Below, one piece after another: positions 7,888-16,483 of a stretch of 64,000 nt of DNA. Both the position numbers and the translations under genes were made by a program. Under the pieces are notes generated by a model. It was not told the DNA's origin. It ran no database searches and worked only from the letters and a program-made list of their open reading frames with translations. Source of the stretch: Paenibacillus sp. PastM-3 (GTDB lineage Bacteria > Bacillota > Bacilli > Paenibacillales > Paenibacillaceae); the NCBI RefSeq assembly GCF_029893965.1, contig NZ_JARXXP010000002.1, forward strand, positions 186,001-250,000, written 5' to 3'. Position 1 is the stretch's first letter; each line of letters starts with the position of its first letter.

Positions 7888-9414
7888 ATGAATTCAAGCA
7901 GACAACCCGGTACAACGGAACAGCTTTATCAATCCAGCAACTCCATTAGCGGCCCGTCCTCCGCCCCCTCCAGACCGGGGCGGCCGCGCCGGAAAATCCT
8001 TTTATCCGCTGCCCTGCTGCTTCTGTTCTGGCTGGCCGGTGTCATGCTCTACCAGACGCATAAGCCGCTGCCGCCTGGGATTTCCTATGAAAGCCCGGTG
8101 TATAAGGCTCATGACGTTCATTTCTGGCATGATCTGACTTATCCGGACGGCAGTGCGGACGGAGGGCGGGAAGAGCAGATTCTGCCAAGGATTCTGCAGA
8201 TTATCGAGGAGTCCAGACAGTTTCTTGTTATCGACCTGTTCCTGTTCAATGACTATACCCATAAAGATCAGCAGTTCCCGGCGGTCAGCCGGGCGCTTAC
8301 TGATAAGCTTATTGCTCATAAATCCGCTTATCCGGCTATGGACATTGTTTTTATCACCGATGAGGTTAATACCAACTACGGCTCCGCCCCCAATCATCTG
8401 CTGGAGGAGATGAAGGCCGCCGGCATTAAGGTGGTCATCACCGATACTGACAAGCTCCGCGATTCCACGCCTGCCTACTCCGCAGTATGGCGCACCTTCA
8501 TCCAGTGGTTCGGGCAGTCCGGCAACGGCTGGATTCCCAATCTGATGGCCAGCGGCGGGCCCGATATTACCGCACGCTCCTATTTGAAGCTGCTGAATGT
8601 AAAAGCCAATCACCGCAAGGCGGTAGTCAGCGAGAACACAGCCCTTATTTCTTCAGGCAATGTGCATGACCCGAGCGCCTACCATTCCAACATTGCGCTG
8701 GAGGTGCAAGGTCCGGTTATCGCCGACATTCTGCGCACCGAACAGGCGGCGGCTGACCTCTCCGGTGCAGGCCCGCTTCTGACCGGGACGCCGGAGTTTC
8801 CGCAGACCGCAGACGGGCCGCTGGATATCCGCTATCTGACCGAAGGCAAAGTCTATAAATATACACTGGAGGGCATCCGGAGTGCCGGAGAAGGCGATAC
8901 CATCTGGATGGGCATGTTCTACCTGGCCGATGATGCCGTTATCCGCGAGCTGCTGGGGGCAGCAGAGCGCGGTGCAGAGGTGCGGCTGCTGCTGGATCCG
9001 AACCAGAACGCCTTCGGCCGCGACAAAATCGGCATCCCCAACCGCCCTGTAGCCATGAATCTGAACGAGCGTTCCGGCGGAAAGATCGCCATCCGCTGGT
9101 ATAACACCGGCAAGGAGCAGTATCATACCAAGCTGATGTTCATCGCCAAGGCCTCCGGCAAATCTATTGTGCTGGGCGGCTCAACGAACTTCACAACCCG
9201 CAATCTGGATGACTATAATCTGGAAAATAACCTGTGGGTGTCCGTACCGCAGGATCAGCCGCTCTATGCGGAGATGACCGGCTACTTCAGCCGGCTGTGG
9301 AATAACGAGGGTGCCGAATACAGCCTCCCGCTCGAGGAGTACCAGAGCGGAGTGACCTGGCTGAAATACCTCCTGTACCGGGTGCAGACCAGGCTGGGCT
9401 TCACCACTTTTTAA
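7888..9414 (+). CDS. Membrane-anchored phospholipase D-like protein
   Basis: 508 aa. A cytoplasmic Pro/Ser-rich head (residues 1-35) precedes one membrane segment (about 36-53). Two PLD-type half-motifs follow: HRKAVVSE near residue 235 and HTKLMFIA near 412, each with downstream S/G-G-x-N (SSGNVHD; GGSTNFTTRN). The canonical motif is HxKxxxxD; here the acidic residue is E in the first copy and missing in the second, so activity or substrate may differ from true cardiolipin synthases. An AGGAGG ribosome site lies about 11 nt upstream of the ATG. It is convergent with a cardiolipin synthase gene. The substrate is unknown; a phosphodiesterase or transphosphatidylase role is only family-level inference. 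Confidence 0.8.
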   Translation: MNSSRQPGTTEQLYQSSNSISGPSSAPSRPGRPRRKILLSAALLLLFWLAGVMLYQTHKPLPPGISYESPVYKAHDVHFWHDLTYPDGSADGGREEQILPRILQIIEESRQFLVIDLFLFNDYTHKDQQFPAVSRALTDKLIAHKSAYPAMDIVFITDEVNTNYGSAPNHLLEEMKAAGIKVVITDTDKLRDSTPAYSAVWRTFIQWFGQSGNGWIPNLMASGGPDITARSYLKLLNVKANHRKAVVSENTALISSGNVHDPSAYHSNIALEVQGPVIADILRTEQAAADLSGAGPLLTGTPEFPQTADGPLDIRYLTEGKVYKYTLEGIRSAGEGDTIWMGMFYLADDAVIRELLGAAERGAEVRLLLDPNQNAFGRDKIGIPNRPVAMNLNERSGGKIAIRWYNTGKEQYHTKLMFIAKASGKSIVLGGSTNFTTRNLDDYNLENNLWVSVPQDQPLYAEMTGYFSRLWNNEGAEYSLPLEEYQSGVTWLKYLLYRVQTRLGFTTF

Positions 9415-9427
9415 GCATAGGCAGACG

Positions 9428-9470
9428 AATAACCGCCGGGAAGCCTGACTCGCTTCTTCCGGCGGTTATT
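9428..9470 (+). terminator. Terminator between the two PLD-family genes
   Basis: AATAACCGCCGG (9428-9439) pairs perfectly with CCGGCGGTTATT (9459-9470), with an inner GAAG/CTTC. The flanking T content is modest; it lies between convergent genes and could serve both. Confidence 0.65.
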
Positions 9471-9513
9471 GTATCTGCCTGTGCTTGTCTATGTTGCGGC
9501 AGCTGCCCTCTGC

Positions 9514-11028
9514 TTACAGCAGCGGCGACATGAGCCGGGCTGCCGACTCCAGCAGCCGCTCAAGCAGCCGTTTGTTCATAAAAGCCTCATGCACAATCTG
9601 GCGTGTGGACAATAGATCACGCTCGAAATCAGCCACAATGCGGGCCACGCTCTCCGTCTGCAGCAGCAGCGCATTCACCTCAAAATTCAGGTGGAAGCTG
9701 CGCATATCCATATTGGCTGTACCGATCGTGGCAACCTCCCCGTCGATGATGAGCAGCTTGGAGTGGATAAAGCCCTTCTCGTATTCATAAATCTTCACAC
9801 CGGACTCCAGCAGCGCCGGAAAATAGGAATGCGAAGCCAGGAACGGCAGCCATTTGTCCGGCTTGGCGGGGAACAGCAGGCGCACATCCAGCCCGGACAT
9901 GGCGGCTACCCGCAGCGCAGTCAGAATGTCCTCATCCGGGATAAAGTAGGGGCTGGCGATCCATACCGATTTTTCCGCAGAGGTAATCATGGAGAAAAAG
10001 ATATTCTTCAGCGCCCGCCGCTCGTTATCCGGCCCGCTGGCAATAATCTGCACAGCCCCGTCCCCATTGGTAAACCGCAGCTGGGGCGAGAGATAATCCT
10101 GCTCCAGGATCGACTCGCCGGTAGTGTGCATCCAGTCCTGCAGGAAGATAATCTGCATCGTCCGCACCGCTTCGCCCCGCAGCAGCATATGCGTATCCCG
10201 CCAGAAGCCGTACGTTTTGCTCCGGCTCAGGTATTCGTCCCCGACATTTAACCCGCCCATGAAGCCAACATCCCCGTCGATTACGACGATTTTGCGGTGA
10301 TTGCGATAATTAACCCTGCTGGAGAAAAAGGAAGTGGAATTGCCGTAAGCCGCCACCCTTACCCCCGCATCGGTCATTTCCTTCAGAAAAGCCTTGGAGA
10401 GCTGCATGCTTCCCACGGCATCATACATAAATCTGACGGCAACACCCGCACGGGCCTTCTCGATCAGAATCTGCTGAATCCGCGTCCCGATGTGGTCCGC
10501 CCTAAAGATGTAGTACTCCATATGGATATGATGCTGCGCCTGCCGCAGCTCCAGGAGCAGCGTGCCGAACGTTTCCTCCCCGTTGGTCAGAATCCGGGTC
10601 TCCGAGCTGAACGAGACCGGCGTCCGGGCCAGCCGCTGTGACAGCCCCAGCAGCTTCTGGCGGTTGGAATCAAATATCGACCAGTCCTGGTATGTATGCA
10701 GGCCATCGTTCTCGATCCGCTCGTAGGCCATCAGGTCACGCTGCGCTTTTTTGTCATACTTGCGCCGTTTAAATACGTTCTGCCCAAACAGAAAATAAAA
10801 GACCAGTCCAAGCACCGGAATAAGCGCCAGCAGCAGAATCCAGGCCATCGTTGTAGAGGGGTTACGGTTCTCCATAAAAATACCGAGCCCGATGGAGATT
10901 ACCGTCAGCGTGGAGAAAATACTGATAATCGTACCCGCCGTACTGCCGAAAATACCAAATCCGAAATAATAAAATGCCAGCAAAGCTGCAATAATGACCA
11001 GAGCCTGCAATCCCCTTCTCATAGACAA
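9514..11028 (-). CDS. cls: Cardiolipin synthase
   Basis: 504 aa, the usual length of bacterial Cls. Two N-terminal membrane segments (about residues 8-30 and 37-80, including ILLLALIPVLGLVFYFLFGQ) are followed by two complete HKD motifs, HRKIVVID near 245 and HSKLLIID near 423, each with a trailing GGLN/GTANMD segment. Cls joins two phosphatidylglycerol molecules to give cardiolipin and glycerol at the inner membrane face. The gene stands alone on the minus strand, convergent with another PLD-family gene and divergent from the tetR-RND operon. Confidence 0.93.
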   Translation of the reverse strand: MSMRRGLQALVIIAALLAFYYFGFGIFGSTAGTIISIFSTLTVISIGLGIFMENRNPSTTMAWILLLALIPVLGLVFYFLFGQNVFKRRKYDKKAQRDLMAYERIENDGLHTYQDWSIFDSNRQKLLGLSQRLARTPVSFSSETRILTNGEETFGTLLLELRQAQHHIHMEYYIFRADHIGTRIQQILIEKARAGVAVRFMYDAVGSMQLSKAFLKEMTDAGVRVAAYGNSTSFFSSRVNYRNHRKIVVIDGDVGFMGGLNVGDEYLSRSKTYGFWRDTHMLLRGEAVRTMQIIFLQDWMHTTGESILEQDYLSPQLRFTNGDGAVQIIASGPDNERRALKNIFFSMITSAEKSVWIASPYFIPDEDILTALRVAAMSGLDVRLLFPAKPDKWLPFLASHSYFPALLESGVKIYEYEKGFIHSKLLIIDGEVATIGTANMDMRSFHLNFEVNALLLQTESVARIVADFERDLLSTRQIVHEAFMNKRLLERLLESAARLMSPLL

Positions 11029-11107
11029 CCTACTCTCTTCTTCGACCTTTCAACACTTGAATTTCCCATCTATATATTACCTGAAGAATCGCTTTCTTCC
11101 TACTGGT

Positions 11108-11136
11108 TTGAATTGTCCCGGAATCTATACTATAAT
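11108..11136 (+). promoter_or_regulatory. Promoter of the tetR-RND operon
   Basis: -35 TTGAAT (11108-11113), 17-bp spacer, -10 TATAAT (11131-11136). The predicted transcription start is near 11143, inside the palindrome at 11142-11155. Confidence 0.75.
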
Positions 11137-11141
11137 CTTTC

Positions 11142-11155
11142 TGACCATTCAGTCA
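11142..11155. promoter_or_regulatory. Likely TetR-family operator
   Basis: TGACCATTCAGTCA has inverted arms TGAC and GTCA around a 6-bp centre, placed over the start point of transcription. TetR repressors commonly bind such short palindromes in their own promoters; assignment to the adjacent regulator is inference. Confidence 0.6.
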
Positions 11156-11195
11156 TTTGTAGAACCACCAAGTCAGAAAGGGGCTTTAACAGCTT

Positions 11196-12128
11196 GTGGC
11201 TGATAAGAATGCAAACCGACAGGAATTGATCATCAAGACCGCCATGCAGCTGTTCGCGGTAAAGGGCTCGTCCTCTACCTCCATGCAGGAAATTGCCGAG
11301 CTGTGCGGGATTTCCAAGGGCAGCCTTTATCTGGTATTCAAATCCAAGGAGGAGCTGGAGCGCAGCATTTACATGCACTGCTTCCGGATGATTCATGATC
11401 CTCTTCAGCGGGAAGAACTGCAGAGCCGCAGCAGCCCGCGGGAAAAGCTGCGCAACCAGGTGGAGATTCTGCTTACCCATGTATACGAGCTGCGCGAGTT
11501 TTGGCAGCGGCAATTTCAGGAGCTGGCCGGGAAAGGCGGCGATGAAGTACCGGAATGGATCCGCAAGGCAAGTGCGCCGCTTGTACTGTGGTTCCAGAAC
11601 AGGCTGAACACACTCTACGGGCCTCAGATTCTCCCGTACACAGGAGATCTGTTCCTGTTCGCGGACGGCATGCTCCATGCCTTCATCCGGCTGATCTTTG
11701 GCCAGGAATCGCACGTGGCGATCTCGCGCATGGCGGATCATCTGGTCGATCTGCTCGACATCGTTGCGCAAGGCCTGCTTACCAGCCGGCAGGAGCCGCT
11801 GATTGCCGCTACCGTGCTGGAGAGCTGGCTGAGCGGCCATGAGGACAGCCGGCGCCGCAGTCCGCTGCAGCTCATCAAAGAGATGCGGAACACGCTCAGC
11901 AGCGCTCCGCCTGCCGGTCAACCGGATGCAGACGATGGTCTGGAGTCTCTGTCCATTCTGGAGAGCGAATTCCTGATGCCGGAGCCCCGCAAAGCGATTA
12001 TCCGGGGAATGATCGCCAACCTCCAGGCTTATCCTGCTGTGCACGGGGAGCTTGAAGCACTGCAAAAGCTAGTTTCGCCTTACATTCCAAATTCATGCGC
12101 TTTTTTAGAGAGAGGAGCAGAAACGTAA
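11196..12128 (+). CDS. TetR/AcrR-family transcriptional regulator
   Basis: 310 aa, longer than the usual 190-220. The N-terminal helix-turn-helix is clear (residues about 10-55, with GSSSTSMQEIAELCGISKGS and LYLVFKSKEEL). The C-terminal ligand domain is long and extends into a region rich in charged residues. The start is GTG 11196, with GAAAGGGG upstream. It is followed after 3 bp by an RND efflux pump, so it is probably the local repressor of the pump, binding the palindrome at 11142-11155 and released by a pump substrate. The ligand cannot be deduced. Confidence 0.85.
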   Translation: MADKNANRQELIIKTAMQLFAVKGSSSTSMQEIAELCGISKGSLYLVFKSKEELERSIYMHCFRMIHDPLQREELQSRSSPREKLRNQVEILLTHVYELREFWQRQFQELAGKGGDEVPEWIRKASAPLVLWFQNRLNTLYGPQILPYTGDLFLFADGMLHAFIRLIFGQESHVAISRMADHLVDLLDIVAQGLLTSRQEPLIAATVLESWLSGHEDSRRRSPLQLIKEMRNTLSSAPPAGQPDADDGLESLSILESEFLMPEPRKAIIRGMIANLQAYPAVHGELEALQKLVSPYIPNSCAFLERGAET

Positions 12129-12131
12129 TTT

Positions 12132-15100
12132 ATGAAAAGCCTGATCCAATTTTCACTCAAAAACAAATTTGCGGTTTGGCTCCTGACGATTATTATCGTA
12201 TTCGCCGGACTGTATAGCGGTCTGACGATGAAGCAGGAGACACTGCCGAATATCAGCATTCCTTACCTTAGCGTAACTACGATTTATCCCGGCGCTGCAC
12301 CTGAAGCTGTCGTCAATGATGTGAGCAAGCCGCTGGAGCAGAAGCTCCGCAATGTGGACGGCGTTAAGACCATTACGTCCTCATCGCTGGAGAATGCCTC
12401 CAGTATCCAGATTGAGTTCGATTACGGAACGAATCTGGATAATGCCACCGCGGCTGTACGCGAGGCGCTGAATGAAGTGACCCTGCCGGCTGATGCCCGG
12501 AAGCCGCAGATTTCCCGGTTCAGCCTAAGCTCGCTGCCGGTGATCTCGCTCAGCCTGGCGGGCAACGGCCCGGCGGATCTTGAGGAGCTGACCCGTATTG
12601 CCGAGAACGACATCCGGCCTGCCCTGGAAGATATCGAAGGCGTCGCCTCCGTGTCGATCGCCGGACAGTATGTGAAGGAAGTCTCCCTCAAGTTCGACCA
12701 GGCGAAGCTCAAACAATACGGTCTGACCGAAGACACAATAAAGGGCATCGTCCAGGCATCGTCCCTGCGTGTACCGCTCGGCCTGTTTGAAATGGACGAA
12801 TCGCAAAAGGCGGTTGTCGTAGACGGCAACATCAGCACGGTCGAGGATCTTGAAAATCTGGCGGTGCCGCTTGTGCCTTCCGCAGCCTCCGGTTCAGCCG
12901 GTGCGGGCGCAGGGGCGGGCGGTGCCGGCGTGACGGGCGCCGCAGGTACCGGTGCCGGTGCTGGTGCCGCGGGTGCTGCTGGTGCGGGCGTGGCTAATGC
13001 AGGTGCCGCAGCTGCCGCCGGGCTGCCGACAGTGAAGCTTGGAGAGCTTGCCTCAATTGAGGTTACCGGCAAATCGGAGTCGATCTCCCGAACGAACGGC
13101 AAGGAATCGATCGGGATTCAGATCGTGAAAGCCAATGATGCCAACACTGTAGAGGTTGTAAACAGCGTCAAGGACAAGACCGAGGAGCTTAAACAGCAGT
13201 ACGGGTCGCTTGACCTGACTGTACTGCTTGATCAGGGTAAGCCGATTGAGGATTCTGTGCATACGATGCTGTCCAAAGCTGTGTTTGGTGCCCTTTTCGC
13301 GGTCCTGATCATCCTGCTGTTCCTGCGGAATATCCGCTCCACCATCATTTCCATTATCTCCATTCCGCTGTCGCTGCTCATCGCTGTGCTGTGTCTGCGC
13401 CAGATGGACATTACCTTGAACATGATGACGCTGGGCGCGATGACCGTAGCCATAGGCCGGGTAGTCGATGACTCGATTGTCGTTATCGAGAATATTTACC
13501 GCCGCATGTCGCTTTCCGGCGAGAAGCTACGCGGCAGAGAGCTGATCAGCGCAGCTACGCGCGAGATGTTCGTACCGATCATGTCTTCGACGATTGTTAC
13601 GATCGCCGTATTCCTGCCGCTTGCTTTTGTCAGCGGAATGGTGGGCGAGCTGTTCCTGCCGTTTGCCCTGACCATGGTCTTCTCGCTGATTGCCTCGCTG
13701 ATTGTGGCCATCACCCTGGTGCCTGCACTGGCTCATTCGTTATTCCGGGGCGGCCTCAAGCAAGGCAAAAAAGTACACGAGGAAAAACCGGGCAGAATGG
13801 CTGCCGGCTATCAGAAAATTCTGGACTGGTGCCTCTCTCATAAACTGATTACCTTTGGAGCCGCAGTTCTGCTGCTTGCAGGCAGCTTGTTCCTGATCAA
13901 GCCGATCGGGGTCAGCTTCATGCCGTCCCAGGAGGACAAGAGCGTAATCATGACCTTCTCGCCGAAAGCCGGGCAAACGGCTGAGGACGTGCAGGAGCAG
14001 GGTCTGAAGGCAGAGAAATTCATTCTCGCCCAGGAGCATGTGACCAACCTGCAGTACTCTATCGGGGGCAGCGGGTTCATGGGAATGGGCTCTAATAACT
14101 CCGGCCTTTTCTATATTACCTATGACAGTGATACTCCAGACTTTGAAACGGTAAAAGAAGAGCTGATTGAAAATCTGACGGCTGAAGTACCGGATGGCGC
14201 GTGGGGTGACATGTCCGGTATGGCCGGCGGCGGTCTCGGCGGCAATACGCTGACTGTAAATATCTTTGGCGACACGCTGGAGCAATTGAAGCCGGTGGCC
14301 GACGAGATAGCCGGCATTGTGAATGCCGACACCAAAAACTTCAAGGACGGGGATACCAGCCTCTCCGAATCGTATGAGCAATACACGATCGTTGCCGATC
14401 AGGCCAAGCTCAGCTCGCTCGGTCTGACTGCCGGACAGCTCGCTATGAAGCTGAGCCCGGTTAATACCCGTCCAGTGCTGACTGAAGTGGCTGTGGACGG
14501 CAAGAACTACAACGTCTACATTGAAGCTGATACAACCACTTACAGCAGCATTCAGGAGATGGAAGACGCCCAGCTTACCTCGCCGCTTGGATTTACAGTG
14601 CCGGTCAGCCAGGTCGCAACCATCGAAAAAGGCACTTCGCCGGACTCGATCACCCGGATCGACGGTAAAATGAGCGTAGAAGTCACTGCAGACATTATTG
14701 CTACTGACGTAAACAGTGCCTCCAACAGTGTGAAGGAACAAATTGAAGCGCTTGATCTCCCTGATGGAGTCACCGTCTCCTTTGGCGGTGTAACCGAGCA
14801 GATCAATGAAACCTTCGGCCAGCTTGGAATCGCCATGGCAGCGGCCGTTGCCATTGTATACTTTGTGCTCGTCGTCACCTTCGGCGGCGGTCTGGCACCG
14901 TTCGCGATCCTGTTCTCCCTGCCGTTCACCGTCATTGGTGCCCTCGTCGCCCTGCTGCTGGCCGGGGAGACGCTGAACGTCTCTGCGCTCATGGGCGCGC
15001 TGATGCTGATCGGGATCGTCGTTACCAACGCAATCGTACTGATTGACCGTGTCATCCACAAAGAAAATGAAGGAATGACCACGCGGCAGGCCCTGCTTGA

Positions 15101-15326
15101 AGCCGGCGGCACCCGTCTCCGCCCGATTCTGATGACTGCGCTCGCCACCATCGGTGCCCTGCTTCCGCTGGTCACCGGCCTCGAGAACAGCGCCGGCATT
15201 ATCTCCAAGGGCCTCGGCGTGACCGTTATCGGCGGTCTGGTCAGCTCTACCCTGCTGACACTCGTTGTCGTGCCGGTAGTCTATGAGTTCCTGATGAAAT
15301 TCCGCAAGAAGCGGATTGAGGAGTAA
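12132..15326 (+). CDS. RND efflux transporter (SwrC/AcrB-like)
   Basis: 1064 aa, full length for the hydrophobe/amphiphile exporter family. The first membrane helix (residues 13-30) is followed by the porter start MKQETLPNISIPYLSVTTIY. TM4 carries the proton-relay Asp pair in VAIGRVVDDSIVVIENIYRR, and the second repeat ends with the GIVVTNAIVLIDR helix. It works with proton motive force and, in Firmicutes, without an outer-membrane partner; SwrC of Bacillus exports surfactin. A striking Gly/Ala-rich low-complexity insertion occupies residues about 249-297, just before VKLGELASIEV. It is co-transcribed with the TetR regulator 3 bp upstream and ends at a strong terminator. The substrate is unknown. 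Confidence 0.92.
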   Translation: MKSLIQFSLKNKFAVWLLTIIIVFAGLYSGLTMKQETLPNISIPYLSVTTIYPGAAPEAVVNDVSKPLEQKLRNVDGVKTITSSSLENASSIQIEFDYGTNLDNATAAVREALNEVTLPADARKPQISRFSLSSLPVISLSLAGNGPADLEELTRIAENDIRPALEDIEGVASVSIAGQYVKEVSLKFDQAKLKQYGLTEDTIKGIVQASSLRVPLGLFEMDESQKAVVVDGNISTVEDLENLAVPLVPSAASGSAGAGAGAGGAGVTGAAGTGAGAGAAGAAGAGVANAGAAAAAGLPTVKLGELASIEVTGKSESISRTNGKESIGIQIVKANDANTVEVVNSVKDKTEELKQQYGSLDLTVLLDQGKPIEDSVHTMLSKAVFGALFAVLIILLFLRNIRSTIISIISIPLSLLIAVLCLRQMDITLNMMTLGAMTVAIGRVVDDSIVVIENIYRRMSLSGEKLRGRELISAATREMFVPIMSSTIVTIAVFLPLAFVSGMVGELFLPFALTMVFSLIASLIVAITLVPALAHSLFRGGLKQGKKVHEEKPGRMAAGYQKILDWCLSHKLITFGAAVLLLAGSLFLIKPIGVSFMPSQEDKSVIMTFSPKAGQTAEDVQEQGLKAEKFILAQEHVTNLQYSIGGSGFMGMGSNNSGLFYITYDSDTPDFETVKEELIENLTAEVPDGAWGDMSGMAGGGLGGNTLTVNIFGDTLEQLKPVADEIAGIVNADTKNFKDGDTSLSESYEQYTIVADQAKLSSLGLTAGQLAMKLSPVNTRPVLTEVAVDGKNYNVYIEADTTTYSSIQEMEDAQLTSPLGFTVPVSQVATIEKGTSPDSITRIDGKMSVEVTADIIATDVNSASNSVKEQIEALDLPDGVTVSFGGVTEQINETFGQLGIAMAAAVAIVYFVLVVTFGGGLAPFAILFSLPFTVIGALVALLLAGETLNVSALMGALMLIGIVVTNAIVLIDRVIHKENEGMTTRQALLEAGGTRLRPILMTALATIGALLPLVTGLENSAGIISKGLGVTVIGGLVSSTLLTLVVVPVVYEFLMKFRKKRIEE

Positions 15327-15382
15327 ATTATTGACTTGAAGAACTGCTGGTTCACTGCGGTTCTCCTTATAAAACAAAGCCC

Positions 15383-15417
15383 AAAAGGCGCCTTCCTTAA
15401 CCGGAAAGGCGCCTTTT
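15383..15417. terminator. Bidirectional terminator between RND pump and torD
   Basis: AAAAGGCGCCTT and AAGGCGCCTTTT form a long stem with T-rich flanks on both strands, between convergent genes. Confidence 0.85.
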
Positions 15418-15464
15418 CAGCATTAAGTATATTCAGCTATAGCTAGGATAACGTTCCCGCCATT

Positions 15465-16160
15465 CTAAGCCATTGTTGAGGCGCTGCTCTCCAGCGAAGC
15501 CCTCCAGGCCCCCAGCATCTGCAGATCCTGCGGCAGAAATTCCTCCAGCATATGGCTGAGGCCCAGATACAGCGGGCTGGACGTTGCTGCATTCAGCCGG
15601 CTGCAGAACTGCGGTGTCCACTTCAGCAGATGCTCCTCCAGGAAGCGCACCTGGATATCCAGAAGCTCCATTGCGCTGCGCACAGAGAAGCTGTTGAAGA
15701 GCATCCGTTCATGCATAACGGCCATGAATTCCAGTTCAATCGAGATATGGTCATCCGCTTCGCCGCTGCACTTCTTAAATACGATTCCCGCTGAAGCATA
15801 CAGCTCGGACAGCTCATTGCAGAATTCCTGCTCCCGGCCGAGCTGAATAGCCTCACGTGCAGAAAACAGGCTGGCAGAGCGCTCGTTCATCAGTCGCACA
15901 TACTCGGCCTTCTCCTTCTCGCAGATCTGTGGAAGCTCCGACGGGTCCTGGCCGCACAGATAACGTTTCAGCTCCTGTCCGCCCTCCGTCAGCTCTGCAG
16001 CAATACTCATCTGCCGGTTCGCTCTCCACTGGGCGACAAGCGAGAGGGTCGGCTTTCTGCCGTAAAAATCAACCAAGATCTGATATATTAAACCACGGCT
16101 CTCGAGCCAGCGGCTAAACACCTCCGGTACAACAAGCGCTGGAACAGTGGGTATCGTCAT
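15465..16160 (-). CDS. TorD/DmsD-family molybdoenzyme chaperone
   Basis: 231 aa, all-helical composition. The C-terminal part carries FLEEHLLKWTPQFCSRL, close to the EHxxxWxPxF-type motif of TorD-family redox-enzyme maturation proteins. These chaperones bind the twin-arginine signal or apo-form of a molybdoenzyme until cofactor insertion. ATG 16160 was chosen because GGGAGG lies 9 nt upstream; an in-frame start at 16262 has no such support. It is divergent from moaA, which makes the molybdenum cofactor precursor. No Tat-signal-bearing molybdoenzyme is visible in the window: the oxidoreductase at 32898-34994 lacks a signal, so the client is unknown. Confidence 0.72.
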   Translation of the reverse strand: MTIPTVPALVVPEVFSRWLESRGLIYQILVDFYGRKPTLSLVAQWRANRQMSIAAELTEGGQELKRYLCGQDPSELPQICEKEKAEYVRLMNERSASLFSAREAIQLGREQEFCNELSELYASAGIVFKKCSGEADDHISIELEFMAVMHERMLFNSFSVRSAMELLDIQVRFLEEHLLKWTPQFCSRLNAATSSPLYLGLSHMLEEFLPQDLQMLGAWRASLESSASTMA

Positions 16161-16290
16161 TTTGCAAAACCTCCCTATTGGTTTGACCGGGCGCATCTTC
16201 TGGGGCAGCTGATCAGCTGCTGCGCTTCCGGTATCATAGCTGTGTCTTTCGCAAAAGATCAAATGTTAAGACTTCTGTCTAGGCACCTTT

Positions 16291-16317
16291 ATTATATCGA
16301 ACATGTAAAGCGCTTTC
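16291..16317 (-). promoter_or_regulatory. torD promoter -10 with cre-like box
   Basis: On the minus strand TATAAT (16296 to 16291) can serve as the torD -10. Between it and the expected -35 lies AAAGCGCTTTC (16307-16317), matching the 11 central positions of the CcpA cre consensus; the outer TG and final W are not matched. Carbon catabolite control of torD is a reasonable but unproven reading. Confidence 0.45.
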
Positions 16318-16418
16318 GGTGAGCATTCTATGTCCATTGGGATAAATTGTCGCACTTCTGTCAAATTTAGACTGCGCCTCTATACTATTGTCCCCCTATC
16401 ATTTAGGTTGTCCTTTTA

Positions 16419-16447
16419 TTGACGGAAACTGTAGTAGTCTTTAAAAT
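16419..16447 (+). promoter_or_regulatory. moaA promoter
   Basis: -35 TTGACG (16419-16424), 17-bp spacer, -10 TAAAAT (16442-16447); the ATG is 37 bp downstream, preceded by AAGGGA. Confidence 0.7.
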
Positions 16448-16483
16448 TTAATATAAAATGCATCACGAAGAAGGGAAGAGCTT

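Noticed and set aside
12422..13102. Ala/Pro-rich 226-codon minus-strand frame
   Set aside because: It is the complement of the Gly/Ala insertion of the RND pump.
13740..15377. 545-codon open frame opposite the RND pump
   Set aside because: His/Gln/Asp-rich composition typical of an antisense shadow; no ribosome site and no family features.
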